5,507 nucleotides of DNA. Source: Candidatus Sungbacteria bacterium RIFCSPHIGHO2_02_FULL_52_23 (GTDB lineage Bacteria; Patescibacteriota; Minisyncoccia; Sungbacterales; HO2-52-23). Below the pieces are notes generated by a model that worked only from the letters and a program-made list of their open reading frames with translations, was not told the DNA's origin and searched no databases. Shown in pieces: positions 1 through 4,613 of this stretch. A program made the position numbers and the translations under genes. The stretch spans positions 1-5,507 of the forward strand of contig MHQM01000033.1 of NCBI GenBank assembly GCA_001820655.1, given 5' to 3'. Position 1 is the stretch's first letter. Each line of letters begins with the position of its first letter.

Positions 1-269
1 TCCATGATTCCGGTACGGACATCGCATCGCATCTTGAGGACTTGCGGTTTAAAGGAGAGATGTTTGCCTCACAAATCTCCGATGTGGGGGCGGAAGTCCT
101 GCTGTGCGTGCGGGAGCTCAAAGAGCTTTCCCTTAGGGAGCAGCTCCGTGTTCTGCCTGCGGAAATACAGCACAAAGAGCGCGCCGGAGATCAGGAAGGC
201 GCCGAGTTTTTAATGAAGAAGCATAAGTCGTATGCCGAGCTCCTCAATCGCTTGCATAAATCCGCATAA
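1..269 (+). CDS. dnaG: DNA primase DnaG, C-terminal fragment (5' end outside window)
   Basis: Reading from position 3, 88 codons run without interruption to TAA at 267-269. The gene enters from the left edge, so no start is visible. DnaG makes RNA primers for replication. Its C-terminal domain is a helical bundle that binds the replicative helicase DnaB. The visible peptide fits the end of that domain: it is all-helical and charged, with LRFKGEM near its start, then a leucine-heptad-like stretch (LKELSLREQLRVL), AEIQHKERAGDQEGAEFL, and a final KSYAELLNRLHKSA. This resembles the common primase ending of an 'AE..GD' turn followed by a last L..L..L helix. The catalytic zinc-finger and TOPRIM domains lie outside the window. 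The call rests on this tail plus its place directly upstream of rpoD in the same orientation, a conserved dnaG-rpoD order. A different helical protein cannot be fully excluded. Confidence 0.72.
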   Translation, partial: HDSGTDIASHLEDLRFKGEMFASQISDVGAEVLLCVRELKELSLREQLRVLPAEIQHKERAGDQEGAEFLMKKHKSYAELLNRLHKSA

Positions 270-275
270 AGAGTA

Positions 276-289
276 GTCTCTTAAGAGAC
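276..289. promoter_or_regulatory. 14-bp perfect palindrome just after dnaG
   Basis: GTCTCTTAAGAGAC reads the same on both strands and lies 6 bp after the dnaG stop. It has no spacer for a loop, so it is a poor RNA hairpin and no T-run follows it; a terminator is unlikely. A dimeric protein-binding site or the scar of a lost repeat is possible. Its ends, GTCTC and GAGAC, match the terminal pentamers of elements A and B in this window. The function is unknown. Confidence 0.35.
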
Positions 290-334
290 ATTCACCTATG
301 GCAAAAGATAGAACTCATTTCAATAATAACCGCT

Positions 335-358
335 TATAATTGACACACATGATATATA
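335..358 (+). promoter_or_regulatory. Possible rpoD promoter -10 elements in the leader
   Basis: A perfect TATAAT lies at 335-340, and TGATATATA at 350-358 resembles an extended -10 (TGN plus TATATA). TTGACA at 340-345 matches the -35 consensus, but no good -10 lies 16-18 bp downstream of it. Likewise no good -35 lies at the right distance upstream of TATAAT. A promoter here would begin transcription inside element C, after its left outer arm, giving a leader of about 130-150 nt. This is base matching only. Confidence 0.3.
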
Positions 359-404
359 GCACGCTTGGCTACTGCGACACGCAACATCCTACTCCGGCTC
401 TGCG

Positions 405-446
405 AAAGCCGCTTCATCGTACCTCTGGTACGACATCAGTGGCTTT
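405..446 (+). other. Apical hairpin of the rpoD leader
   Basis: The two halves pair as 405-413 with 438-446 and 417-423 with 427-433, separated by a small internal loop (414-416/434-437) and closed by the three-base loop TCT at 424-426. G404 and C447 extend the base by one pair. No run of T follows, so a Rho-independent terminator is unlikely. It would be the tip of element C and would be present in any transcript that starts before about position 400. Confidence 0.6.
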
Positions 447-497
447 CTTGAGCCTCGTAACGGATTTTGCGCGTCTCGTAACGCCATTATTATTGAA

Positions 498-1733
498 ATG
501 AGTTCTAAACAAAAGCAGAAAAAGAAATCTTCGCCCCATCCGCGCCGGAGCAAAAAATCTGCGCGTCAGGCTTCTTCGTCCCGCCGCGGCGCCAAACAGC
601 CGGCGAGCGCAGGCTCCAAAAAAGATGCGGCCAAGCAGACGGAGGAAAAGATCGTAGCGTTGCTTGCGCGCGGCCGCGACCGCGGCTTTGTGACGTACTC
701 GGAGATCCTCTACTATTTCCCGTCTATTGAGGACGACGTGTTTTTGCTTGAGGAGCTCTACGAGCGGTTTGAGCGCGAGCATATTGAGGTGCTTGAGACC
801 AAGGAATTTATCGGCGAGGAAAAGGAAAAGACTACCACCAAGGCGGACGCCAAAAAAAATACCCGCAGGCGCGCGCGCGAGGAAGCAATGGATTTTGACC
901 AGCTGGCGCAGGATTCGGTACAGATGTATCTGCGCGAGATCGGCAAAATATCTTTAATCTCCGCCGACGAGGAAAAAGACCTTGCCCGCAAGATTGAAAA
1001 GGGTGACGAGGAAGCGCGCAAAAAACTCACACAGGCAAACCTGCGACTTGTCGTATCCATTGCCAAGCGCTATGTGGGGCGGTCTCCGCATCTGACGCTT
1101 TTGGATCTCATACAGGAGGGCAACATCGGCTTGTTCAAGGCCGTGGAAAAATTTGATTACCGGCGCGGATATAAATTTTCCACGTATGCTACGTGGTGGA
1201 TCAGACAGGCGATCACGCGGGCGCTGGCGGATCAGGCGCGCACAATCCGCATCCCCGTGCATATGGTGGAGACGATTTCAAAATACCAGCAGATCAAGCG
1301 CAGACTCCTGCAGGATCTCGGACGCGAGCCGCTTACCGAAGAAGTGGCGGCCGAGATGAATATGGAGATCGCAAAAGTCCGCCATATTGAAAAGATCGCG
1401 CAGGATACCGTATCGCTTGAGTCGCCGGTGGGGGAGGACGACGAGGACTCGGTGCTCGGCGAATTCATCGTGGATGAGAAGACGATCTCGCCGCTCCAGC
1501 ACGCAAGCCGCAGGCTCCTGCGCGACCAGCTGATGTCGGTGATCAGAGAACTCACGCCACGCGAGCAAAAAATCCTTGCGATGCGTTTTGGCTTGGAAGA
1601 CGGCATCACGCACACTCTTGAGGAAGTAGGCAAGGAGTTCGGCGTTACGCGCGAGCGCATCCGCCAGATTGAAGCCAAGGCTCTTGAGCGCATCCGCACG
1701 CACAAAACAGCAAAAAAGTTTGAAGGGTACTAA
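498..1733 (+). CDS. rpoD: RNA polymerase primary sigma factor RpoD (sigma-70)
   Basis: This 411-residue sigma factor directs core RNA polymerase to -10/-35 promoters. Residues 1-45 are a Lys/Arg/Ser-rich, probably disordered extension. Residues 48-105 (EEKIVALLARGRDRGFVTY...) fit region 1.1. Region 1.2 begins near 138 (DSVQMYLREIGKISL). Region 2 covers about 180-256, with NLRLVVSIAKRYVGR, DLIQEGNIGLFKAVEKFD and the -10-recognising YKFSTYATWWIRQAITRA. Region 3 is at 257-330. Region 4 is at 350-400, with LTPREQKILAMRFGL and the helix-turn-helix LEEVGKEFGVTRERIRQIEAKAL. All core regions are intact, and the long non-conserved insert between regions 1 and 2 found in E. coli is absent. The ATG at 498 is chosen because the next in-frame Met (131) would remove region 1.1. 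No Shine-Dalgarno precedes it (ATTATTATTGAA), and the codon lies inside the right arm of element C. It follows dnaG, as in many bacteria. Confidence 0.97.
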   Translation: MSSKQKQKKKSSPHPRRSKKSARQASSSRRGAKQPASAGSKKDAAKQTEEKIVALLARGRDRGFVTYSEILYYFPSIEDDVFLLEELYERFEREHIEVLETKEFIGEEKEKTTTKADAKKNTRRRAREEAMDFDQLAQDSVQMYLREIGKISLISADEEKDLARKIEKGDEEARKKLTQANLRLVVSIAKRYVGRSPHLTLLDLIQEGNIGLFKAVEKFDYRRGYKFSTYATWWIRQAITRALADQARTIRIPVHMVETISKYQQIKRRLLQDLGREPLTEEVAAEMNMEIAKVRHIEKIAQDTVSLESPVGEDDEDSVLGEFIVDEKTISPLQHASRRLLRDQLMSVIRELTPREQKILAMRFGLEDGITHTLEEVGKEFGVTRERIRQIEAKALERIRTHKTAKKFEGY

Positions 1734-1941
1734 GAAACTGTTGAAAAAGTATTCTTCGTCGCGAAATTACGCATATGCGGCTCTGGCTTCGTCAGTCCTC
1801 CTTGGCGTCCCGATTCGTATCGGGACGCCTTCGTCGTCCTTCCTCGCCATAACCGCATATGCGTAATCTCGGAGACGGGCCGTCCCGCTTCGCGGGAACG
1901 CCTCGCGTCTTGCCGACGAAGAAGAGTTTTGTAATGGTCTC
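1734..1941. repeat. Element A: nested palindromic repeat after rpoD (same family as element B)
   Basis: This element starts at the base after the rpoD stop. Its right end GAGTTTTGTAATGGTCTC (1924-1941) is the exact reverse complement of element B's left end. Its own left end is degraded (21 of 28 positions match the expected sequence), but TTCTTCGTCG at 1752-1761 pairs exactly with 1914-1923. The next stem is ATTACGCATATGCGG (1766-1780) with 1853-1867, a perfect 15 bp. Then comes a GGC/GCC closing pair (1785-1787/1846-1848) and the apical hairpin GGCGTCCCGAT-TCGT-ATCGGGACGCC (1804-1829), 11 bp and perfect. Sequences flanking the apical hairpin (1785-1803 and 1829-1848) match element B in 18/19 and 18/20 positions. 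Relative to B it has about 39 extra bases near 1871-1913 with their own hairpin. It might help end rpoD transcription, but no T-run follows any hairpin. No transposase is encoded. Confidence 0.88.
1883..1897. repeat. Small hairpin inside the extra segment of element A
   Basis: TCCCGC (1883-1888) and GCGGGA (1892-1897) pair around a TTC loop, and AGACG 1873-1877 can pair with CGTCT 1906-1910 around it. This nested hairpin lies in roughly 39 bases that element A has and element B lacks. It may be a palindrome inserted into a palindromic element, or a side arm lost from B. Confidence 0.5.
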
Positions 1942-2006
1942 TAAGCCTCAACGCGCTCGCGTAGGTAGATAAAAGCGGCCGGTGCGTCTGAAATTTAAAT
2001 TGAAAC

Positions 2007-2038
2007 GCCCCGGCAGAAACAGGCGTTTCTGCCGGGGC
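2007..2038 (-). terminator. Rho-independent terminator of the HEVRH-protein gene
   Basis: GCCCCGGCAGAAAC (2007-2020) and GTTTCTGCCGGGGC (2025-2038) form a perfect 14-bp stem with a 4-base loop. On the reverse strand the stem is followed by GTTTCAATTTAAATTT, a T-rich though interrupted tail. On the forward strand TATTGCGG follows, so termination is expected mainly for the reverse-strand gene. The stem begins within that gene's TAG stop codon (2038-2040), leaving no spacer. Confidence 0.82.
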
Positions 2039-2634
2039 TATTGCGGTTGCGCGGTCAGGATACGTACGAGCGATCTATCATCAACTGTACTGTACTCCAG
2101 ATGCGCAATCATAGCCTCCACGCATCGGGCATCCGTCTCCATGGCATAGCGTTTGGGAGAGTACCATGGGCATAGCGGCATGTTTTGGATGAGGAACCGC
2201 GCGATATCCATACCGGCATCGTGATTCTCTTGCCCGGAAAAGAAGGCAGGCTTGCGGCTCATCTGATATCGATGGCGCACCTCATGCGCGGCTATCGCGA
2301 GACATACTGTTTCCGGGGCAGGCTTTCCCAAGTAGGGGAAGACGCACTCATACGCGGCGCAATAAATGCCGTATATGACTTCAAGATTTTGCTCAAAGTC
2401 AGGAAGAAAGATACAGTATCTTTCTTGATCGGACTCGGATTCTCGAAACTCCTGAATGCCGCTTGCAAGCGCGATTTCGCGCGACGGCACATAGCAAGCA
2501 AATGGCGAGCCGTGCGGTCCTGCCTGCTCCACAAGGCTGATCTGCATGATGGGACTGTCGGGGAAGGTCAGCGTGTCGCAAACGATGAAACCACAGCCTA
2601 TGATATCCAGCGCATGCTCGTATGTTGCGTCCAT
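2038..2634 (-). CDS. Putative HExxH zinc-metallopeptidase-like protein, uncharacterised
   Basis: This 198-residue protein is not recognised as a named family. The key sign is LAIAAHEVRHRYQM with H117, E118 and H121, the HExxH pattern that binds zinc in many metallopeptidases. METDARCVEAM follows with E166 and D168, 45 residues downstream, where gluzincin-type enzymes place their third ligand. Peptide-bond hydrolysis is therefore an inference; the protein could also be catalytically inactive. There is no signal peptide or clear membrane segment, so it is probably cytoplasmic. It has nine cysteines (14, 19, 47, 74, 92, 97, 111, 155, 171), many for its size. The ATG at 2632-2634 is supported by AAAGAGGTG ending four bases before it, the clearest ribosome-binding site in the window. 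A promoter candidate (2695-2722) and a terminator frame it as a single-gene unit. It lies between repeats A and B and is divergent from the metal importer genes. Confidence 0.75.
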   Translation of the reverse strand: MDATYEHALDIIGCGFIVCDTLTFPDSPIMQISLVEQAGPHGSPFACYVPSREIALASGIQEFRESESDQERYCIFLPDFEQNLEVIYGIYCAAYECVFPYLGKPAPETVCLAIAAHEVRHRYQMSRKPAFFSGQENHDAGMDIARFLIQNMPLCPWYSPKRYAMETDARCVEAMIAHLEYSTVDDRSLVRILTAQPQ

Positions 2635-2638
2635 GAGG

Positions 2639-2647
2639 CACCTCTTT
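2639..2647 (-). promoter_or_regulatory. Shine-Dalgarno of the HEVRH-protein gene
   Basis: Read on the reverse strand, AAAGAGGTG lies directly upstream of the ATG at 2634, with GAGG six bases from it. It decides the start of this gene. None of the other complete genes in the window shows a comparable site. Confidence 0.7.
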
Positions 2648-2694
2648 CTGTGTGTGCGGGTGGAGGATATGTGAAGAACAAAACGAATGCCAAA

Positions 2695-2722
2695 ACTATA
2701 CCGTATTTAAAAGATAAATCAA
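2695..2722 (-). promoter_or_regulatory. Candidate promoter of the HEVRH-protein gene
   Basis: On the reverse strand, TTGATT (2717-2722) is a -35-like hexamer, followed by a 16-bp spacer and TATAGT (2695-2700), five of six matches to the -10 consensus. Transcription would start near 2688, giving a leader of about 50 nt before the ATG. The spacing and placement suit a sigma-70 promoter. Confidence 0.5.
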
Positions 2723-2753
2723 GTTGTTCCGCTAGTGATTTAACTGCAAGTTA

Positions 2754-2782
2754 TTGTCTTTATGGGTACTATACGATAGTAT
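2754..2782 (+). promoter_or_regulatory. Candidate promoter of the metal ABC importer operon
   Basis: TTGTCT (2754-2759) and TAGTAT (2777-2782) are separated by 17 bp; each matches four of six consensus bases. A start near 2789 would put all of element B into the 5' leader of the importer mRNA. The match is weak, as is common for regulated promoters, and no better forward promoter is seen before the znuA-like gene. Confidence 0.33.
2767..2781. promoter_or_regulatory. Small dyad overlapping the importer promoter, possible operator
   Basis: TACTAT-ACG-ATAGTA is a perfect 6-3-6 inverted repeat overlapping the proposed forward -10. Metal importer operons are usually repressed by Zur/Fur- or DtxR-family dimers binding dyads at the promoter. 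The dyad does not match a Zur box I can recall, so the regulator is left open. Confidence 0.35.
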
Positions 2783-2793
2783 GACAGCACATC

Positions 2794-2954
2794 GAGACCA
2801 TTACAAAACTCCCTCTCCCGCTACAATCGCATATTTTTATGCATGGCTTCGTCAATCCTCCTTGACGTATACTCCATATACGCCTTTGTCGTCTTTCCTC
2901 GCCCTGCATAAAAATATGCGATCTCGCAACGAAGAAGAGTTTTGTAATTGTCTC
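2794..2954. repeat. Element B: nested palindromic repeat upstream of the metal importer (same family as element A)
   Basis: The ends are GAGACCATTACAAAACTC (2794-2811) and its reverse complement at 2937-2954, with one mismatch. The middle stem is a perfect 18 bp, ATCGCATATTTTTATGCA (2826-2843) with 2905-2922, followed by a GGC/GCC pair (2845-2847/2901-2903). The apical hairpin is CGTATA-CTCCA-TATACG (2866-2882). The flanks 2845-2863 and 2884-2903 are nearly identical to those of element A, while the stems differ but remain paired. It lies 8 bp before the GTG of the binding-protein gene and would be in that mRNA leader. It encodes no protein of its own; the open frames across it read through palindromic DNA. 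It could be a MITE/REP-like element or a structured leader RNA. Confidence 0.9.
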
Positions 2955-2962
2955 ACTGATTT

Positions 2963-3880
2963 GTGAAGAAAAATCTCCCTCTTATAGTTATCGTTGCAGG
3001 GTTTCTGGCGCTTTTTGCCATCGCGGCGTATCCGCGCTCCCGTCCTCCTGTGGAGGCGGCTTTCCGTGTGAGTGCAAGCTTTTATCCTCTTTATTTCTTT
3101 GCGTCCCAGATCGGGGGCGGGCTGGCGGATGTTGCGAATGTTATACCCGCAGGTGTGGAGCCGCACGATTATGAGTTGGCTCCGCAGGATATTGTGCGGC
3201 TTGAGCAAAGCAGGCTTGTGGTGCTGAACGGCGGCGGCCTGGAGCCATGGGCGGGCGACATACGGCATATCGTGGATCCTGCAAAAACCATGGTGACAGA
3301 TGCGGGGGAGGGTCTGATGACTCGCAGTGGCGAAGAGGACGGCGCTCCCATTCGTGATCCTCATGTATGGCTTAGTCCGAAGCTTGCGGCGAGTATGGCA
3401 GACGCTATTCTGCAGGGATTTGTCGTCGCAGACCCTGCGAACCGTATGGAATATGAAGCGAATGCCGTGTTGCTCAAAGAAAAGCTTGGGGATCTTGATC
3501 GCGAATATCGCGAGGGTCTCGCGCATTGCGCGCGGCGCGATTTTATCACGTCTCACGCGGCATTCGGCTATCTTGCGGCAGAATACGGCCTGAATCAGGT
3601 CTCAATCGCGGGGCTGTCGCCGGAACAGGAGCCATCTCCTGCGACACTTGCTTCGGTCGTGCGTTTTGCGCGGGAGCATGATATACGCTATATTTTCTTT
3701 GAGACCATGGTAAGTCCACGACTTGCCGAGACGATCGCGCGGGAGATTGGTGCTAAAACACTGGTACTTGATCCGATCGAAGGTCTTGCCGGCGACGAGA
3801 TATCTGCCGGAAAGAATTATTTTACAAAAATGTACGCAAATCTAGCCAATCTTAAACTCGCGCTTGCATGCACGCCGTAG
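2963..3880 (+). CDS. znuA: Metal ABC importer, substrate-binding protein (ZnuA/TroA family)
   Basis: This 305-residue extracytoplasmic protein captures Zn2+ or Mn2+ and delivers it to the permease. Residues 1-23 (KKNLPLIVIVAGFLALFAIAAY) form a signal peptide or membrane anchor; there is no lipobox cysteine. The cluster A-I/TroA fold is marked by VSASFYPLYFFASQIGG (37-52), a first ligand H68 in GVEPHDYE, H134 in RDPHVWLSP, H198 in TSHAAFGYLA and D270 in LDPIEGL. GLSPEQEPSP (217-226) is a family signature. The segment between H68 and H134 lacks the His/Asp-rich loop typical of many ZnuA proteins, so zinc versus manganese cannot be decided from sequence; the symbol is by homology. The start is GTG at 2963, giving a proper signal sequence directly after the previous stop. 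No Shine-Dalgarno is visible, and element B ends 8 bp upstream. The 3' end overlaps the ATPase gene by 13 bp. Confidence 0.92.
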   Translation: MKKNLPLIVIVAGFLALFAIAAYPRSRPPVEAAFRVSASFYPLYFFASQIGGGLADVANVIPAGVEPHDYELAPQDIVRLEQSRLVVLNGGGLEPWAGDIRHIVDPAKTMVTDAGEGLMTRSGEEDGAPIRDPHVWLSPKLAASMADAILQGFVVADPANRMEYEANAVLLKEKLGDLDREYREGLAHCARRDFITSHAAFGYLAAEYGLNQVSIAGLSPEQEPSPATLASVVRFAREHDIRYIFFETMVSPRLAETIAREIGAKTLVLDPIEGLAGDEISAGKNYFTKMYANLANLKLALACTP

Positions 3881-4611
3881 ATCACACCAAAAACAGCATT
3901 GAGATATCACATGTCTCGTTTTCGTATGGGGAGACGGAGGTGCTCCGCGATATTACGTTTGCGATCCACAAGGGAGATTACCTGGGGCTTGTGGGGCCGA
4001 ATGGCGCGGGCAAGACGACGCTTCTCAAAATCATGCTAGGATTGCTCGCGCCTACGAGCGGCCGCGTCACGCTGTTTGGTCGCGACGCGCGGGAGTTTCG
4101 GGACTGGTCCAAGATAGGATACGTGGCGCAGAAAGCCGTGAATTTTGACAAACGGTTTCCGGCCACCGTGTTTGAAGTCGTGCTGATGGGGCGGTCCGGC
4201 CTGCGCGGATTTGGGCGCGCGCTTACCCGCGAAGACAGGGCGGCGGCCGAGCGTGCCCTCAAAACTGCGGAAATGTGGGAGCATCGGGATCGCCTGATCG
4301 GGGATCTCTCCGGCGGCGAACAGCAGAGAGTGTTTATTGCCCGCGCTCTTGTAACTTCGCCGGAGATTATTTTTCTTGATGAGCCGACGACCGGAGTAGA
4401 CGCTCAAAGTCAAGAGGATTTTTATGCGCTTTTACGCAAACTCAATCGGGAATCGCAGGCGACGCTGGTACTGATATCTCACGATATAGACAGGGTGCTG
4501 GGTGAAGCCATGCATATCGCATGCATTGACCGTACATTGGTCTGCCACGGATCTCCGGAAGAATATAAAAAAGAAGCCGCAGCGGGACTCGAACATCGTC
4601 ACAACAAATAA
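3868..4611 (+). CDS. znuC: Metal ABC importer, ATP-binding protein (ZnuC/MntB-type)
   Basis: This 247-residue cytoplasmic ATPase powers the importer. It has all nucleotide-binding motifs in order: Walker A GPNGAGKT (43-50), Q-loop Q88 in GYVAQK, signature LSGGEQQR (147-154), Walker B IIFLDE (167-172), D-loop around 176-180 (GVDAQ) and switch histidine H205 in LISHD. VFEVVLMGR (101-109) and FDKRFPATV fit metal/Fe-chelate importer ATPases, and the length is normal for the family. The ATG at 3868 lies inside the end of the binding-protein gene, overlapping it by 13 bp. This suggests translational coupling and explains the lack of a Shine-Dalgarno. The protein ends in a short His-containing tail (LEHRHNK). 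Two bases separate it from the permease gene. Confidence 0.96.
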   Translation: MHAVDHTKNSIEISHVSFSYGETEVLRDITFAIHKGDYLGLVGPNGAGKTTLLKIMLGLLAPTSGRVTLFGRDAREFRDWSKIGYVAQKAVNFDKRFPATVFEVVLMGRSGLRGFGRALTREDRAAAERALKTAEMWEHRDRLIGDLSGGEQQRVFIARALVTSPEIIFLDEPTTGVDAQSQEDFYALLRKLNRESQATLVLISHDIDRVLGEAMHIACIDRTLVCHGSPEEYKKEAAAGLEHRHNK

Positions 4612-4613
4612 TC

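Larger units (their letters stand above)
309..507. repeat. Element C: long nested inverted repeat spanning the rpoD leader and start codon
   Basis: Positions 309-329 and 487-507 are exact reverse complements over 21 bp (left arm begins TAGAACTCATTTCAATAA). Inside, further arms pair. Bases 374-389 pair imperfectly with 462-477, TCCG 393-396 with CGGA 461-464 or GGCT 396-399 with AGCC 451-454, AAAGCCGCT 405-413 with 438-446 (one G-U), and TCGTACC 417-423 with GGTACGA 427-433 around a TCT loop. The whole segment could fold as one long hairpin in RNA or extruded DNA. The rpoD ATG (498-500) lies in the outer right arm. CAAAAG occurs just outside both ends (302-307 and 510-515), reminiscent of a short target duplication, but this is A-rich sequence and may be chance. 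The terminal arm weakly resembles that of elements A and B (10 of 16 aligned positions). It may be a MITE-like insertion or a native leader structure. Confidence 0.85.

Noticed and set aside
298..339. 13-codon frame ATGGCAAAAGAT... in the rpoD leader as a leader peptide or the original rpoD start
   Set aside because: No ribosome-binding site precedes it. Removing element C between the CAAAAG copies would join this ATG to rpoD in the wrong frame, so it is not a displaced native start.
340..368. TTGACA at 340-345 as a complete -35/-10 promoter
   Set aside because: The hexamer is perfect, but the bases 16-18 bp downstream (around 362-369) are GC-rich and do not resemble a -10.
1804..1829. Apical hairpin of element A as a classical rpoD terminator
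   Set aside because: The stem is strong, but TTCGTCGTCC follows rather than a T-run, and the same architecture in element B lies upstream of a gene.
1730..1951. 73-codon reverse-strand frame across element A, and a similar 70-codon forward frame at 2754-2966 across element B
   Set aside because: Both encode RDHYKT only because they read through the shared terminal repeat. The rest follows the palindromes, and no start signal or domain is present.
2185..2784. 199-codon open frame on the forward strand opposite the HEVRH gene
   Set aside because: It has no recognisable motif or ribosome-binding site. The reverse-strand frame has HExxH, a Shine-Dalgarno, a promoter candidate and a terminator at its stop.
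309..2954. CRISPR array
   Set aside because: The repeats are few, long and palindromic, are separated by genes rather than uniform spacers, and no cas gene is present.
2852..3556. 234-codon reverse-strand frame over the 5' half of the binding-protein gene
   Set aside because: It is a shadow of a strongly supported TroA-family gene on the other strand and runs into element B; no motif is seen.
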